This document shows, one piece after another, positions 35,379 through 46,209 of a DNA stretch of 64,000 nucleotides (its first letter is position 1; every line of letters starts with the position of its first letter). A program made the position numbers and the translations under genes. The stretch comes from Ophioderma brevispina (Eukaryota > Echinodermata > Ophiuroidea > Amphilepidida > Ophiodermatidae), in the NCBI GenBank assembly GCA_023653785.1, contig JAMKCH010035930.1, positions 1-64,000 of the forward strand. Direction: 5' to 3'. A model generated the notes under the pieces. That model was not told the DNA's origin. It saw only the letters and a program-made list of their open reading frames with translations, and ran no database searches.

Positions 35379-35595
35379 CGTAGTCTATATCAGGGCACTA
35401 GGGCGAAACCAATTGTAAATTCATAATAAATTATTAAAATCATGTTACCGACGGTTCCCGCAAATAAAACTGGCAAATTTTCTTGAAAATGAATAAAATG
35501 TCGCCTCAATTAATTTTTCCCAATATCAGTGCCCAATGGATACACACAGACTTCAGCAAACCGTGGAGCTATATACAACAATCGGCCCGGTATGC

Positions 35596-35662
35596 CAGGG
35601 TTTCACAACCTTTTTGTCCCGAGACCCCATTTCTTGACACTTAGCTTGCGGCGACCCCCCAT
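35596..35662 (+). mobile_element. hAT-like terminal fragment
   Basis: CAGGGTTTCACAACCTTTTT then GACCCC and GCGACCCCCC matches the familiar CAG(N)GGTTC(N)CAACCTTTTT...GACCCC terminus of hAT elements in animal genomes. The matching opposite end was not found, so it is a fragment or the other end has decayed. Confidence 0.5.
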
Positions 35663-35898
35663 TACTCAAAATAATATCTTCTCAAAAAGAAATTTGAAAA
35701 GAAAAAAAATTGAAGGTGTTGTGGGGAGGTACGTCAGTGGCAAGCCTATTTTTCAAGCCAGGGGAAGGGGCTTGCAAGAAGGTCGCCTATCTACCGGAAG
35801 CTCTGCATATACTGATGACAGGGAAGCAAGGGCATCCTTAAAAATGCTCTCCATGTCTAAAACAAGTGCGCACGAAGTCTGCAAGTAATAAGTATACC

Positions 35899-36123
35899 AC
35901 TAATTTCATTACAATCGTGTTCATTTTTGGCCTTTGAACAGTCATGAAAGTGACAATTTATACTGATTTGCACGCGAAGCACGCGGAAATTTTAATCAAA
36001 TACAAATTCAATTGATTAATCAAACACTGCAAAATCAGTTTGGCTTTACTTGACATGACTAATTTCATTATAGTCGAGTTCAATTTTGGTCTTTGAATAG
36101 TCCTGTAGGTGACAATTTAATTT
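35899..36123 (+). repeat. 66-bp direct duplication, period 159
   Basis: ACTAATTTCATTACAATCG through GTGACAATTTATACT (35899-35964) recurs at 36058-36123 as ACTAATTTCATTATAGTCG through GTGACAATTTAATTT. Diverged but clear. Confidence 0.85.
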
Positions 36124-36178
36124 GACGGGAAAGTGGTTTCCTTAGGCCTTGGGCACCAACGGGAGTGAAAACCCCTTT

Positions 36179-37684
36179 GGTCAGGAGGAATTGTGGGCAC
36201 AGGGTGGAAATGGAGTACAGACTTTTTCTATTGATCGATTTTTGTCAATGATGACCTAAGCTATTAATTTTGGAGGGTGTGCAAAATTTCGTGCAGTGCA
36301 TTTTCTAGAAATCCAATATGGCCGCAATCACTCTCAAATTCATTCAAATGGCCATAATTTTATGCAATAGATCCAGGTTTTAAAGCACGAGGAATCTTTT
36401 GGACGGGTTATTGACGTGATTTGATCACAACATTACCATCAAATCCAATATGGCCACCCTAAAACCCAATATGCCCTGAAATCATTCAATTGACCATAAC
36501 TCATCAAGTATTTGTAATAGAGGCATAATTCTGCGCTCTATACCCAGTAGGAACTCAAATCTGACATTTCAAGTATGTTAACAAGCTTACCGATCAAGAT
36601 GGCAGTCAATATGACTGCCTTTTAAGATCTTTAAAACCTACAAATTGTCATATATTCATAATATATTGGCCGTCATTTTGAATTTGAAGCATGTTGTCAA
36701 AAACAAATATACCAGATACAAGTTATTAATGCTCAAAGACATACATCTCATACTTTAATTTAAACTTTAATACTCATTTTGGGTGTTTTAACTAATACAG
36801 ATGTATCGTAATTTATAGGTTTTAAAGAAGGTAAAAAGGCAACCACATTGAACCACCATCTTAACATTTTTGCATGTTAAAGAAACAGAAATTCCAGATA
36901 AGAATGTCAAATGGTCAAATACTTATCCCATACCTTAATTTACACTTTTCTAATAATAATTAGTTGATGTAACTACATATAATACACATATAATGTAGGT
37001 TTTACTATTTTTAAAGGCGGCTGTATTGGCTGCCATATTGAATTTTGAAAATGTCCATTACAGAGAAATGCCAGTTAAGGATTTCTAGTGATCAAATACA
37101 TGTATCTCATAAGTGTAAATTATAAAGCATGCATATAGACACTGGAATCAAGCCTCTAAACTGCAAAATGTGCAGAACATTTGACGTGTCCTGATGCGTT
37201 GGAAATGCATTCTAGAGGTGTTAAAGTAACACTTGCAGAGTGTGATCAATTGTAACAGATTTTGAACACCTGCAGAACACGTTTTAGGTGTTCAGTATGT
37301 ATTCAAGTAGCGTTAATTGGTATAATGGAGGAGTTAAGATCATTTTAATGATTCCGAGAGCATATTTGACTTTTGAGCAGCCATATTGGATTTTTGTGGC
37401 AATGTAATGATAAAATTACATTACCAACACTTTATCGTGCTTAAAACCCCGGAGTACCGAGAGATATTTGTCTCTATCGGAAATACTTAAGGGATTTTTA
37501 GTGATTTTGGACATGGTAGCAGCCATATTGGATTTTCAAAAATGGCACTGTAACAAATTTTGCACACCCTCCAAAACCTATTGGCTTAGGTCCTGATGAA
37601 CTGAAATCTATCAATAGAAAAAGTCTGTACTCCATTTCCATCCATTCAGGCTGTGTGCCTAGGCTTCCACCTGACTGGTCACTT
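36179..37684. mobile_element. 1.5-kb modular foldback with CAATATGG/CCATATTG modules
   Basis: The outer arms pair over about 140 bp (GGAAATGGAGTACAGACTTT, TTTTCTATTGATCGATTT, GGAGGGTGTGCAAAATTT). Moving inward, modules of about 130-140 bp each start with AATCCAATATGGC on the left half (36314, 36446) and are mirrored by GCCATATTGGATTTT on the right half (37381, 37523; weaker at 37033). GGTTTTAAAGCACGA in the left module pairs with its reversed counterpart in the right. The whole unit is an imperfect palindrome built of tandem modules. Confidence 0.75.
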
Positions 37685-37804
37685 ATGTGTTACAGAGGGG
37701 TCTAGACAAAGAATTAACACATGGGTCAATTTTTTAAATTGTTTCAGCCATGTTGAAATCTATACCAGGTTATTTGTCTAACCATAAGCATTCCATGACG
37801 TTGA

Positions 37805-38145
37805 TGTTTTATGACATAAGAACAAAATACCAATCCTCGTTCACAAATAAATACATCTTGAGCTTCTATAGTGTGTGTGTGTATTCAATTAACTTCGACC
37901 GTATTTTTCATCATTTACTCGAAAGGGAAGAAAGACGAAGAAAAATCATTAAAGAAAAGTGGCTGAGTAGTCTTTGACCTAACAACTTTGTGCAGATCCA
38001 AGATCGGTAACTTATTTCTTAACTCCGTTTCTATTCAATTTACCGCGTTTTCAGAAGAAAATCAAAGATCAACGACCTATATTATAATGTAAACTGTTAT
38101 TTATTTGTGAACGAGGACAGGTATTTGTGTTTTGGTCATGACCAA
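37805..38145. repeat. Smaller foldback inside the 3.1-kb element
   Basis: CCTCGTTCACAAATAAATAC at 37834 faces TATTTATTTGTGAACGAGGA at 38098. The pairing extends outward through AAATACC/GGTATTT to ATGACATAAG/GGTCATGACC. Confidence 0.75.
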
Positions 38146-38487
38146 ATTACTCCAACCTGAATCGTGGAGGTGATAACATCTGGAATCTTTTCAACTGAGA
38201 GACAATATAACAATGGCCCTGCACTGCCATGAAAATGAATCTGAAGTGTTTTTTCCTCCTCCGCATATCGGGCCGATTGTTGAATATATTTAGCTCCGCG
38301 GTTTGCTGAAATGTATGCGTATCCATGGGTCACTGATATTGGGGAAAAGAAATTGAGGTGACATTTTATTCATTTTTAAGAAAATGTACCAGTTTATTTG
38401 CGGGAAGAGATGGTTACGTGCATAATTTTAATAAGTTATTATGAATTTACACTTGATTTTGCCCTATTTTTCTTGATGTAGTCTACG

Positions 38488-39096
38488 GACATATATATAT
38501 TCAAACGTCACATCAATACGTTCCCATGTACTTTGCTACCTGTTTGTATCTACAAACACGGCGCATCGAATGACAACTAAAAGTAAACAGTAGCACTCAC
38601 TCTAGCTATCCCTCGGCCTTACACATACCATCATAATCATGCCGATAAAATATACGACCTATGGCAATAAATTCAATCAAATTAAATATAATATGACAGA
38701 TTTCTTTCCTCGCCCAGGTATTATAATTTTATTCAGATGTGATTTAAAACGACTATAGCTGTATGGCATTATTTACACAATTTGATTTTCACGGAAATAG
38801 AACGCCACTGATGGATAAAGCGGCCCTCAACATGTGAACAAATTTAACTCTTTACGTACACAAACATAACAGTAAGCTTGCAATTTCTAAAGCTCCTGGA
38901 AATAAATAATAAGTAAAAGGATTAAAAACTTACGTAACTCAAAATATTACGCAATTATTACACGTGTCTGGAATTTAAAAATAATTCACTTTATTTTACA
39001 ACAGTATTTTGTTAATAGTGAAACCCGACAGAAACCCGGTAGAAACAGTTCAAAGTGTTTCAACCTAATTGTTGGGTTTGGGAAACCACGGGTTCA
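38488..39096. other. No feature recognised
   Basis: AT-rich spacer to the right of the 3.1-kb element. Confidence 0.5.
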
Positions 39097-39156
39097 TGTC
39101 ACCTTCTTTTCGGTCGAGAAGGTTTAAGTCACCTTCTTTCCGATCGAGAAGGTTAA
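39097..39156 (+). repeat. Two tandem copies of a self-complementary 30-bp unit
   Basis: GTCACCTTCTTTTCGGTCGA then GAAGGTTT is followed at once by GTCACCTTCTTTCCGATCGA then GAAGGTTA. Each unit can fold through CCTTCTT/GAGAAGG around a central CGRTCG. Confidence 0.9.
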
Positions 39157-39639
39157 ATTTGATCAATAGGTGGGTTTCCATCGCCCATTGCATTGAGGGA
39201 ATGGATTTCGGTACAAGTCAATTTCCGGAGCTGAAAAGAACATATTTTTCATGCACCGTCCGTAAAAGTGACATTTTCACCAAATGTTTACAAACTTTCA
39301 AGAGATTCTAGACCTACATATAATTAATTTAACTACATATATATTTTCAATTGCAAAAATCAGCCCGGCAATTAGGCTCTATAATCCTTTATTTCCTTTC
39401 CTCATCCGCCGACTTTGGCTAGATCACTGGCCTTTCGCGGTCTATCTACATGTGAGTGCTGACATGTATTGCCGCTCAGCACAAGGGGTTATACACCACT
39501 AACCTGGCTGCCGTATAAGGATTAAAAATCTTGAGTGGACTACTTCTTGCATGGCATCTGAAAACTGCTTTAAATGCCTGAAAATGCACTAACTATGTTA
39601 AGAAAGTGATGGAATTTCAAGATTGACATGGTGGAATGG

Positions 39640-40190
39640 TATGTTTTCTCAAACTAAGTGGCATTTGGACAGTGAATTGAGGCAATTTACTCCGCGCTCA
39701 TCAATTTCACATCGATTTGCCCACTACTAGCTTTAGTGACTATAGCGAATCTTGTGTTGGGCGTTCTGACGTGTTTCGAGTTGGTTGATTCTTAACTAAA
39801 ATATTTTCATGTCACGATATGTTCAAAATTTGGTACTTTGGCGTGATATTGTTGTATTTCCTCGGTGAGAGTTTTAAATGAGAAAGAAACATGCTCAACG
39901 TTGCCATTTTTCCATACACTGTAAAAATTATTTTACTCATGTTGAGTAAAAATGTCGCAGCTCTTAATGTTGAGTAAAATCTTAGTCAAAGTTGAGTAAA
40001 CCTTACTCATTGTTGACTAAATCTTAGTCATTGTTGGGTAAAATATACTCAGCTTTGTATCAGGTTTACTCATCTTTGACTAAGATTTTACTCAACATTA
40101 AGAGCTGTGACTTTTTTTACTCAACATTTTTTGGAGTGTAGACTACTGTGTATTATAAGTGAGTTAGTGGTGTATAACCAAGGGCAGCAC
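39640..40190 (-). repeat. Dispersed repeat interrupted by MITE copy B
   Basis: Read in reverse and with 39915-40140 removed, this gives CCACTAACTCAC, CACAGTAGTCTATGGAAAAA, GGCAACGTTGAGCATGTTTC and AAAACTCTCACCGAGG, with AATATCACGCC further on. The same order is present at 9050-9160 and 45601-45730. The outer limits are uncertain. Confidence 0.75.
39915..40140 (+). mobile_element. Palindromic MITE, copy B, with TA target duplication
   Basis: The element is TA + CACTGTAAAAATTATTTTAC ... TTTTTTGGAGTG + TA. It matches copy A at 3187-3413 in reverse. The unoccupied related sites at 9099 and 45633 read GTCTATGG with one TA, and here TA lies on both sides, so insertion duplicated TA. CACTG termini with a TA target are characteristic of Tc1/mariner-type MITEs. 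The interior is alternating TGAGTAAA and TTTACTCA. Confidence 0.9.
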
Positions 40191-41004
40191 TCAAAGTTGT
40201 AAAGGATATATCATGGCATATATTACGTACAGAATGAAATAAAGAGAAGCATCACGGAAAAGTAGGATTCACGTGGATACTTATAAATACAGGGTATTGG
40301 TATGATGTTGAACTTTCTAAAAATAGAAGTCTTGCATGGGCTATCGGAGGACTAAAACAAGTCTGCGAAATTACGTTGACGAAATTTAGCGCCATTATTA
40401 AGAGAAAAAGAAATCTTGAAAAACAAAATGTTTTAATTTGCGTTTTTATACATATAAGTAATAATAATTATTTGATGGGAAATATTAAATATGGAAAATA
40501 AATGGTTGATTATATGGATTTAAGTACTTTTAACTACCAAATTTTCTTCCGCTTTAAAAATATTTAGAATTAGCAATGGCTATTGCGATATATTTAGCAT
40601 GTATTTTGACATTTGTTCTCCCTTTGAAAACAGAAGGCCTCCGCGCTTTCCCACTTAAGAGAGAACATAAAACTTCGGATGTCACTTGAAGAGTTTAGAA
40701 ATCAATAGAAAATGACTCTCGTTTCATCTTACCAATACATTCTTTGGCAATACTGTCTCAGTGTAGGTATTGTCGCTTGGACTTCATGTTATACTGTATT
40801 TTAAAGGAACACTGAAACATTTTCCACTCTAAGTGTGTTTGAAAATGATGCGATAAGACTCAAACTAAAATACAAGAACCATACACCGTGATTCTTAGGA
40901 TTTTTAAAAGACATATTAAAATATCTTCTTTAGACAATAGATTGTCATGAATTCATAGGTAAGGGTCATGTCATGAAGGGGTCACAGGTCAAAATAGGTC
41001 AATA
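40191..41004. other. No gene recognised
   Basis: TTAAAGGAACACTGAAACAT at 40802 resembles one end of a TTAA-type element, but no partner was found. AGGGTCATG/GGGGTCACAGGTCAAA near 40962-41000 resembles words from the 30-kb foldback family. Confidence 0.45.
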
Positions 41005-41170
41005 CTCTCTTAATTCCTTAGTTTGAAAAATAAGTTTTATCGAGTGCACTCACTACAAACGAAACACGATTGAAAAGTCAATCTTTAAATCTAAAAGATT
41101 TTATCTCTCTTCGTTTGTGGTAAATGCGCACTCAATAAGATTGAAATTTCAATCTAAGGATAAAGAGAGC
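41005..41170. mobile_element. 166-bp palindromic MITE-like element
   Basis: CTCTCTTAATTCCTTAG at the left faces CTAAGGATAAAGAGAG at the right. Further in, TTATCGAGTGCACTC and CACTACAAACGAA face TTCGTTTGTGG and GCGCACTCAATAA. Arms about 57 bp. Target duplication not evident. Confidence 0.75.
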
Positions 41171-42554
41171 ACTTGCAGTGGTAAAACACAACATAGCGGT
41201 ATGCATTTCATGAAACCTTTGAATTTCATGATCAAAGCACTTAATTGAGTATAATATAAGCGATCGTTCAGGTGCCAACAACGTCGAAACCGCTTTATTT
41301 CTTTATTATTTGTATATTTAATTGATATATTATTATATAGGGTGCCCATGAGTCGTGAACACTGCTTTTCTCTTAGGGCCTGTCAGGTAAAATGCATATA
41401 GTATAAAAATAGCTTTAGAAAGTACAGAAAATATAACGAACATAAGTTATGAGGTGCCAAAATGAGCGAAACAGAATTAACGAATGGAAATGTGGACATT
41501 AGCTCTAAAGTGACCAAGTGACACGTAACCGAAATTTGAGCGTATTCTTTCATCATGATTAGCAGCTCAGACACGGGCTTAACACAAACCAGATGACGTT
41601 TTCAACAATTAAGGTATTGGAGGTATTGAATTAGTAAAAGAAAACACGGAACAAAGATATTCAGGAGCATTTATACCAGTGAGGCACTTATAAATCATAA
41701 CAAGCACATGGTTAGACCACCTTTGATCTACTTTTAGCTGTTATTGAATCGATAGCGGTTCTTATATCATAACGATATAAAGACATAAAGTCTCGGTTTT
41801 TTCTACTAAATATGACAGGCTAGTTGGTAAACACGCAAGAATATCAGATTCAATGAAATTGAGGGCGTGCTTTAAACAAAATCTCCTGTGGCCCTTCAAA
41901 ATGTTATGCTATCTGTGTTACTCAATTCTAGGTAGTTGCCATTAATAACCCTGCTTGTCAGATAAGAAGATTGCATTTCATGTGTTATGATTTCTTTAAT
42001 CTGTTTCATTACGTTTTTCTCTTTCTGTCTTTTTAAATTTATTTTTTTTTCGGGAAAATAAGCTTCATTTGAGTGATTTCAGGGAAGCAGTAAAGGACCT
42101 GTAATCTAAACCAAAAAACGACTGCCCTTTTGAAAATCAAAGAATCTTAAATATGGATTCTTTAATTAGAACGATAAATTAAGTGTTTAATACATACTTT
42201 GGGAGTTCAAAAGCAAATGCTCATGTTCATTTTTATATGGGTTTCAATGGAAGTTGATATTGTTCTTTATTTTCAAGCCTTTCTCTCTAAGAAAGAGGAA
42301 AAACAATTGTACGAAGGTGTGATGTAACGATCATATATCTTATATCATATACATGCGCAGCTTTGTGCTTCTTGCAATTGCTAACAACTGCAATGGACAT
42401 TTATGACATCCATTTACTCTGACCTTCGAAATCAGCAGACTGTCCTTGGAAATCAAGGAGCATGAAGACTGATCAATATGATTGTATAGCATGCCAAAGG
42501 TGGTTTCACTCTTTCAGTGGGCTTTTTATTATCAGACGTGAGCCTCTCTTTAAA
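41171..42554. other. No gene recognised
   Basis: A spacer. The T9 run near 42042 is the only low-complexity tract of note. Open frames up to 66 codons are unremarkable. Confidence 0.5.
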
Positions 42555-42870
42555 TTAAAGGTGCATTTCGTGATTTCAGCACCTACTATTTTATTCATTG
42601 TTCATTAGATATCCTTGAGAAAAACTTGAATTGATCCCGATATTGCGGTTCTGTCTTCTAAGCAAATGCTTGTTTCCCTTGGTCCCATAGGCCGCTGTGC
42701 TGTAATATCTGTCCGTTTACGGACAGAAAATCCAAAATTGCGAATTCTTTACAGATACGACCGAATTTACACGTAAGATAAGGTACATGTGGATTATAGA
42801 TGATATAAAAATCTCAACTTTTCTAGGTAAATCAGGGGACGAGGTTGTGGATTACGAAATGCCCCTTTAA
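42555..42870 (+). mobile_element. TTAA-flanked MITE with AGGTGCATTTCGT termini
   Basis: The element is 42559-42866 with TTAA at 42555-42558 and 42867-42870. The left end AGGTGCATTTCGTGAT pairs with the reversed right end AGGGGCATTTCGTAAT. An internal 8-bp hairpin CTGTCCGT-TT-ACGGACAG lies near 42709-42726. The right subterminal part (GATGATATAAAAATCTCA, AATCAGGGGACGAGGTTGTG) matches the 21.2-kb element in reverse, although their tips differ. Non-autonomous. Confidence 0.87.
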
Positions 42871-44183
42871 GGGTTGGATAGGGTGGTTCCCAAAATACCA
42901 CTAAATAAAAGCTTTCAAAAGTAGTGTTTCTTGTTTTCTTAAAATATGCAATCAAACTAACTTACCGCATTCCCTTAAGTCTATACGTATGTGAATTTGA
43001 AGACAAAATATACGAATGCTCGTTCTCACAATAAATTTCGAATACGTGATTGCTATAAGCGTTTCCGTAACACGAATATTGCCATGAGAAAATGTCAAGA
43101 AAAATAAACACAAAAACACGATCTATTTATAGGAAACCACAGGTGTAATGATATACCATTAATGTTCATCATGTTCAGTGACACAAATGCTTGTGTCAAC
43201 GCAGAAAATAAAAAAATAAATCAAAGACCAATGATTCGTGCTATAAAAAACCGTGATTTACTTTGTATGTCAATCGCTGGTTGGAGCTAATTCATCAATG
43301 TCGTGCATACAATATATCTTCTTTTGACACCAATACATATATTTTGCCTTGTGTGTACGAGTGCACGAAACGTGAAATCGTTTGTTCGCGCCAATCGTCC
43401 ACAATATAATTTTATGTGGCGCTCTTTCAAGTCTCCTGTATAATTTCTAATGGTGTTTATTATAATTGATAAGCATAAGTATGACTTCTGTAGTAGCCGA
43501 AGTACTCAATCGAATCCGTATTGTTTGATAATATCAGAGCTACGTCAGTATAGCTATTTCTGCCTCCGATTCAAGGCTAAGATTGGCTTTGTGAATTTTA
43601 TTAAGCGTAATCGGATTGGAAAGTTCCTTGAATTCTGTCTATCGCAATTTCTTATTTAGCCAATTACAGCACATTTACGACAGGTGTGTTGGTCATTGGG
43701 GTTTCGCTTTGCACTTTGTTTAAAATCCGTTCCCTGCTATAGTATTTAAAAGACTATATAGCATTTAAAAGACTATACAGCAGATCTCTAAGGGACGGAT
43801 CAGTGTTTTTGGTAGGAGGAATAGGAGATTTCTTTTGGTCGGGCCACGATATTTTCCGGGATTTCTTTTTCCAAGATAAAGGGAATCTTATTTGCAGAAA
43901 GTAAAAGGCAAGAAAGAAAGGGAAAAATGTATGAAATGTGTCACAGATTGAACAAAAGATGACGGGCAAGCAATCGCCAAGTAAACATGCACGTGGAACC
44001 CATGAAAACACTACGGTGATTCCCAGAAGATTGAGGTCTAGCTGTGAGAGAAGATTGAGCTCCTAGGAAGACATTTAGGTATAGACAGTTTTAACGCTGT
44101 ACGGTGGTTTTCAAGGTGCTTTCGCAAGCTACACGTCGACGTGTCATTCAAGGATTATCTAAAAGCCGCCGACCCAAGACAAT
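42871..44183. other. No gene recognised
   Basis: A spacer. 43733-43786 has a short direct repeat of TATTTAAAAGACTATA / CATTTAAAAGACTATA. The 85-codon minus-strand frame at 43754-44011 is unremarkable. Confidence 0.5.
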
Positions 44184-44366
44184 GCATGGTTGAGGAGTTT
44201 CCGTAACCTGACCCATCTGACACACTTTTTTCTGACACACTTATGAATTCGGAAACCCTAACGGAATAAACATGTGCTTTATTCCGTGAATGGTTTCCGA
44301 CTTCCTAAGTGTGTCAGAAAAAAAGTGTGTCAGATGGGTCAGGTTACGGAAACTCCCGCATGGTTG
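44184..44366. mobile_element. 165-bp Mutator-like MITE with 9-bp target duplication
   Basis: GCATGGTTG lies at 44184-44192 and 44358-44366. Between them the element (44193-44357) is a near-perfect palindrome: AGGAGTTTCCGTAACCTGAC at the left, and GGGAGTTTCCGTAACCTGAC read in reverse from the right. The arms run about 78 bp through CCCATCTGACACACTTTTTT and CGGAATAAA. A 9-bp duplication with long inverted ends is the hallmark of Mutator-like elements. It is too small to encode anything and would need a transposase in trans. Confidence 0.9.
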
Positions 44367-45600
44367 GACTAAAAATGCAGACATGGTAGTGTCAAAACGG
44401 TGTACTTTCATCATTGTATAGAAGATCGTACTTTGTCGATTAAAATCAATTTTGCGCTCTAAAAGTATTAAGCGATCGTGTCCGCACTATGAAAATTTGC
44501 GAGGAGATGTAGAAGTGGACATGCACAACTTCAGAAATTGAGAGGCGATCTGATATACGCGGAATGCAGATTGACAGCGACCTACAAATGTATGAACTCA
44601 TCTAGACCATAAACGACTTTACACAAGTTTTAAATTCTCCAGGGGTTTAGTGTTTGGATATGCTAAAATGTACGTAAAAACATATGAAATATACATTTAT
44701 ACTGCTATAGACCTGAATAAAAATATGCATTTTCGCACTAACGTTGCTATTAGTGTTATTATTATAATTATTATATCGTCGTTCTTCCGCGGCGCGGTCA
44801 AAGAAATTACTACTTCCGGTCGCGCCTGCAAACATTGAAACTGGACTCTAATCGTCACTCTAACTCAACTCTAATCCCTAACTCAAATCCTTACTCGATT
44901 TCTAATCCTACACCCATATCCGAAACCCGAACTAATAGCGTGTGGAAGGTGTTATATAGAGGTATTCCTAACTTATACATGGTCAATTGAATTTTGCTAT
45001 ACCAAAAATTAAGATGGACGTGACGTTTTTGTTAATAATGCCATCCAACCTGTCATTTTTACACGGTAGCGTCATTTGTTGGCGGGAAAACATGTCGTGA
45101 AATACGCGCACTGATAAACTTGATATCCTTATCAATTGGTTTGTTAAATTACCCTTTTTCACCTGTTCGTCTGCTTTACTATGATGGATTGCACTTCATC
45201 TTTCACTTTGAACGCGGCACACTGAATCGCTAGTAGTGAATTCAACCGTCTTGATACGTCAACGAATGGTTTTCAGCCGTGTCCCTGAATGACTTGAAAT
45301 CACAAGTCGATTCCACATTGCATTGCAATGTATTCATGTTGTATAACATCAATTCTAGATAGTTGATTGTTATATTGACTTATATTATTACCTCTATTGC
45401 GGTTCAATCCAAAGTACAAATAATTATTCATTTAAATACGGAAAATAATGTCAGCGAGGAGTCCGCTAAGATTTTTAAACTAATTTGGTATCACAATTGA
45501 TTGATTTTGATTGTAAAAAATTGATCCAAATTTTGTCCCTATTATTTAATGACTACCGAGTTCCACGCTGTCTAATCTGTTTTGTACTGTTGCAGTATAA
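44367..45600. other. No gene recognised
   Basis: Contains an odd 17-base palindrome ACATTGCATTGCAATGT near 45315-45331, an ATT-rich run near 44755-44775, and short CTAACTC/TCTAATC repeats at 44850-44920 (loosely CTAAYTC). 62-codon frames on both strands at 44647-44838 coincide and are mirror images. Confidence 0.5.
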
Positions 45601-45800
45601 TTAGTTTGCAATTTATTCCTACACAGTAGTCTATGGAACATCTTTGAATGTTTCTTCTCTTCTTCCTCATTAAAACTCTCACACAAGAACTACGAAAATA
45701 TCACGCAGTACAAGTCTAAAAACTTAAAAAAACTTCACCAAATTAAACCACATTTTCAAAACATTATCGACCAAAATTTGGTTTAGTAATTTGGTAATGG
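45601..45800 (+). repeat. Dispersed repeat, second unoccupied relative
   Basis: CACAGTAGTCTATGGAACAT, then GAATGTTTCTTCTC, TCATTAAAACTCTCACAC and AATATCACGC align with the reverse strand of 39780-39915 and the edge of 40140. GTCTATGG is uninterrupted. Confidence 0.7.
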
Positions 45801-46209
45801 GTCACTTAACGTAGTCGTTCACGAAGTGCCGCACGAGATGGCACTATAGTTGGAACGTAATTGCCTCAAATTTTGAGTTTACAAATGCAAGTTACTGATA
45901 ATAACTAACATCCCCCATGCCAATCCAGATTTACATCACTTTCTTTCTTATAACTAAAACTAGAGGCATTTTCAGACATTTTAAAGCAGTTTTCCCAGAT
46001 ACCGTGCGCATAGCTTTTTTGAGCCTTTCCGGCAGCCTATATACATTAACTACAGATATGGACCGGCCGAAATGTCTTATAAACTACAAAAAGAAGAAGA
46101 AAATAAATCCATACAACGACCAACCGACAAAACAACAACAGCACAATAATAACAAAACAAACAAAAGCAAAAACACAACCAAATAAGATTTGAAAGAAAA
46201 CTAAAAAAT
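45801..46209. other. No gene recognised
   Basis: 46080-46185 is A-rich with AAC/AAG words. The 89-codon frame there ends in a low-complexity Lys/Asn/Gln run, expected from A-rich DNA. Confidence 0.5.

Larger units (their letters stand above)
35379..38487. mobile_element. 3.1-kb element with about 217-bp inverted ends, containing further foldbacks
   Basis: The left arm 35379-35595 and the right arm 38263-38487 align over their full length when one is reversed (CGTAGTCTATATCA / CGTAGACTACATCA at the tips; GTAAATTCATAATAA, AATGAATAAAATGTC, TTCAGCAAACCG and AACAATCGGCCCG inside). Between them are an hAT-like end at 35596, a 159-bp-period duplication, a 1.5-kb foldback and a smaller foldback. No transposase-like frame remains. 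The largest frame inside (119 codons, 35529-35888) starts in the arm and shows no domain. Confidence 0.85.

Noticed and set aside
35529..35888. 119-codon frame inside the 3.1-kb element as transposase remnant
   Set aside because: It starts in the inverted arm, passes through a non-coding hAT-like tip, and shows no DDE or BED-type motif.
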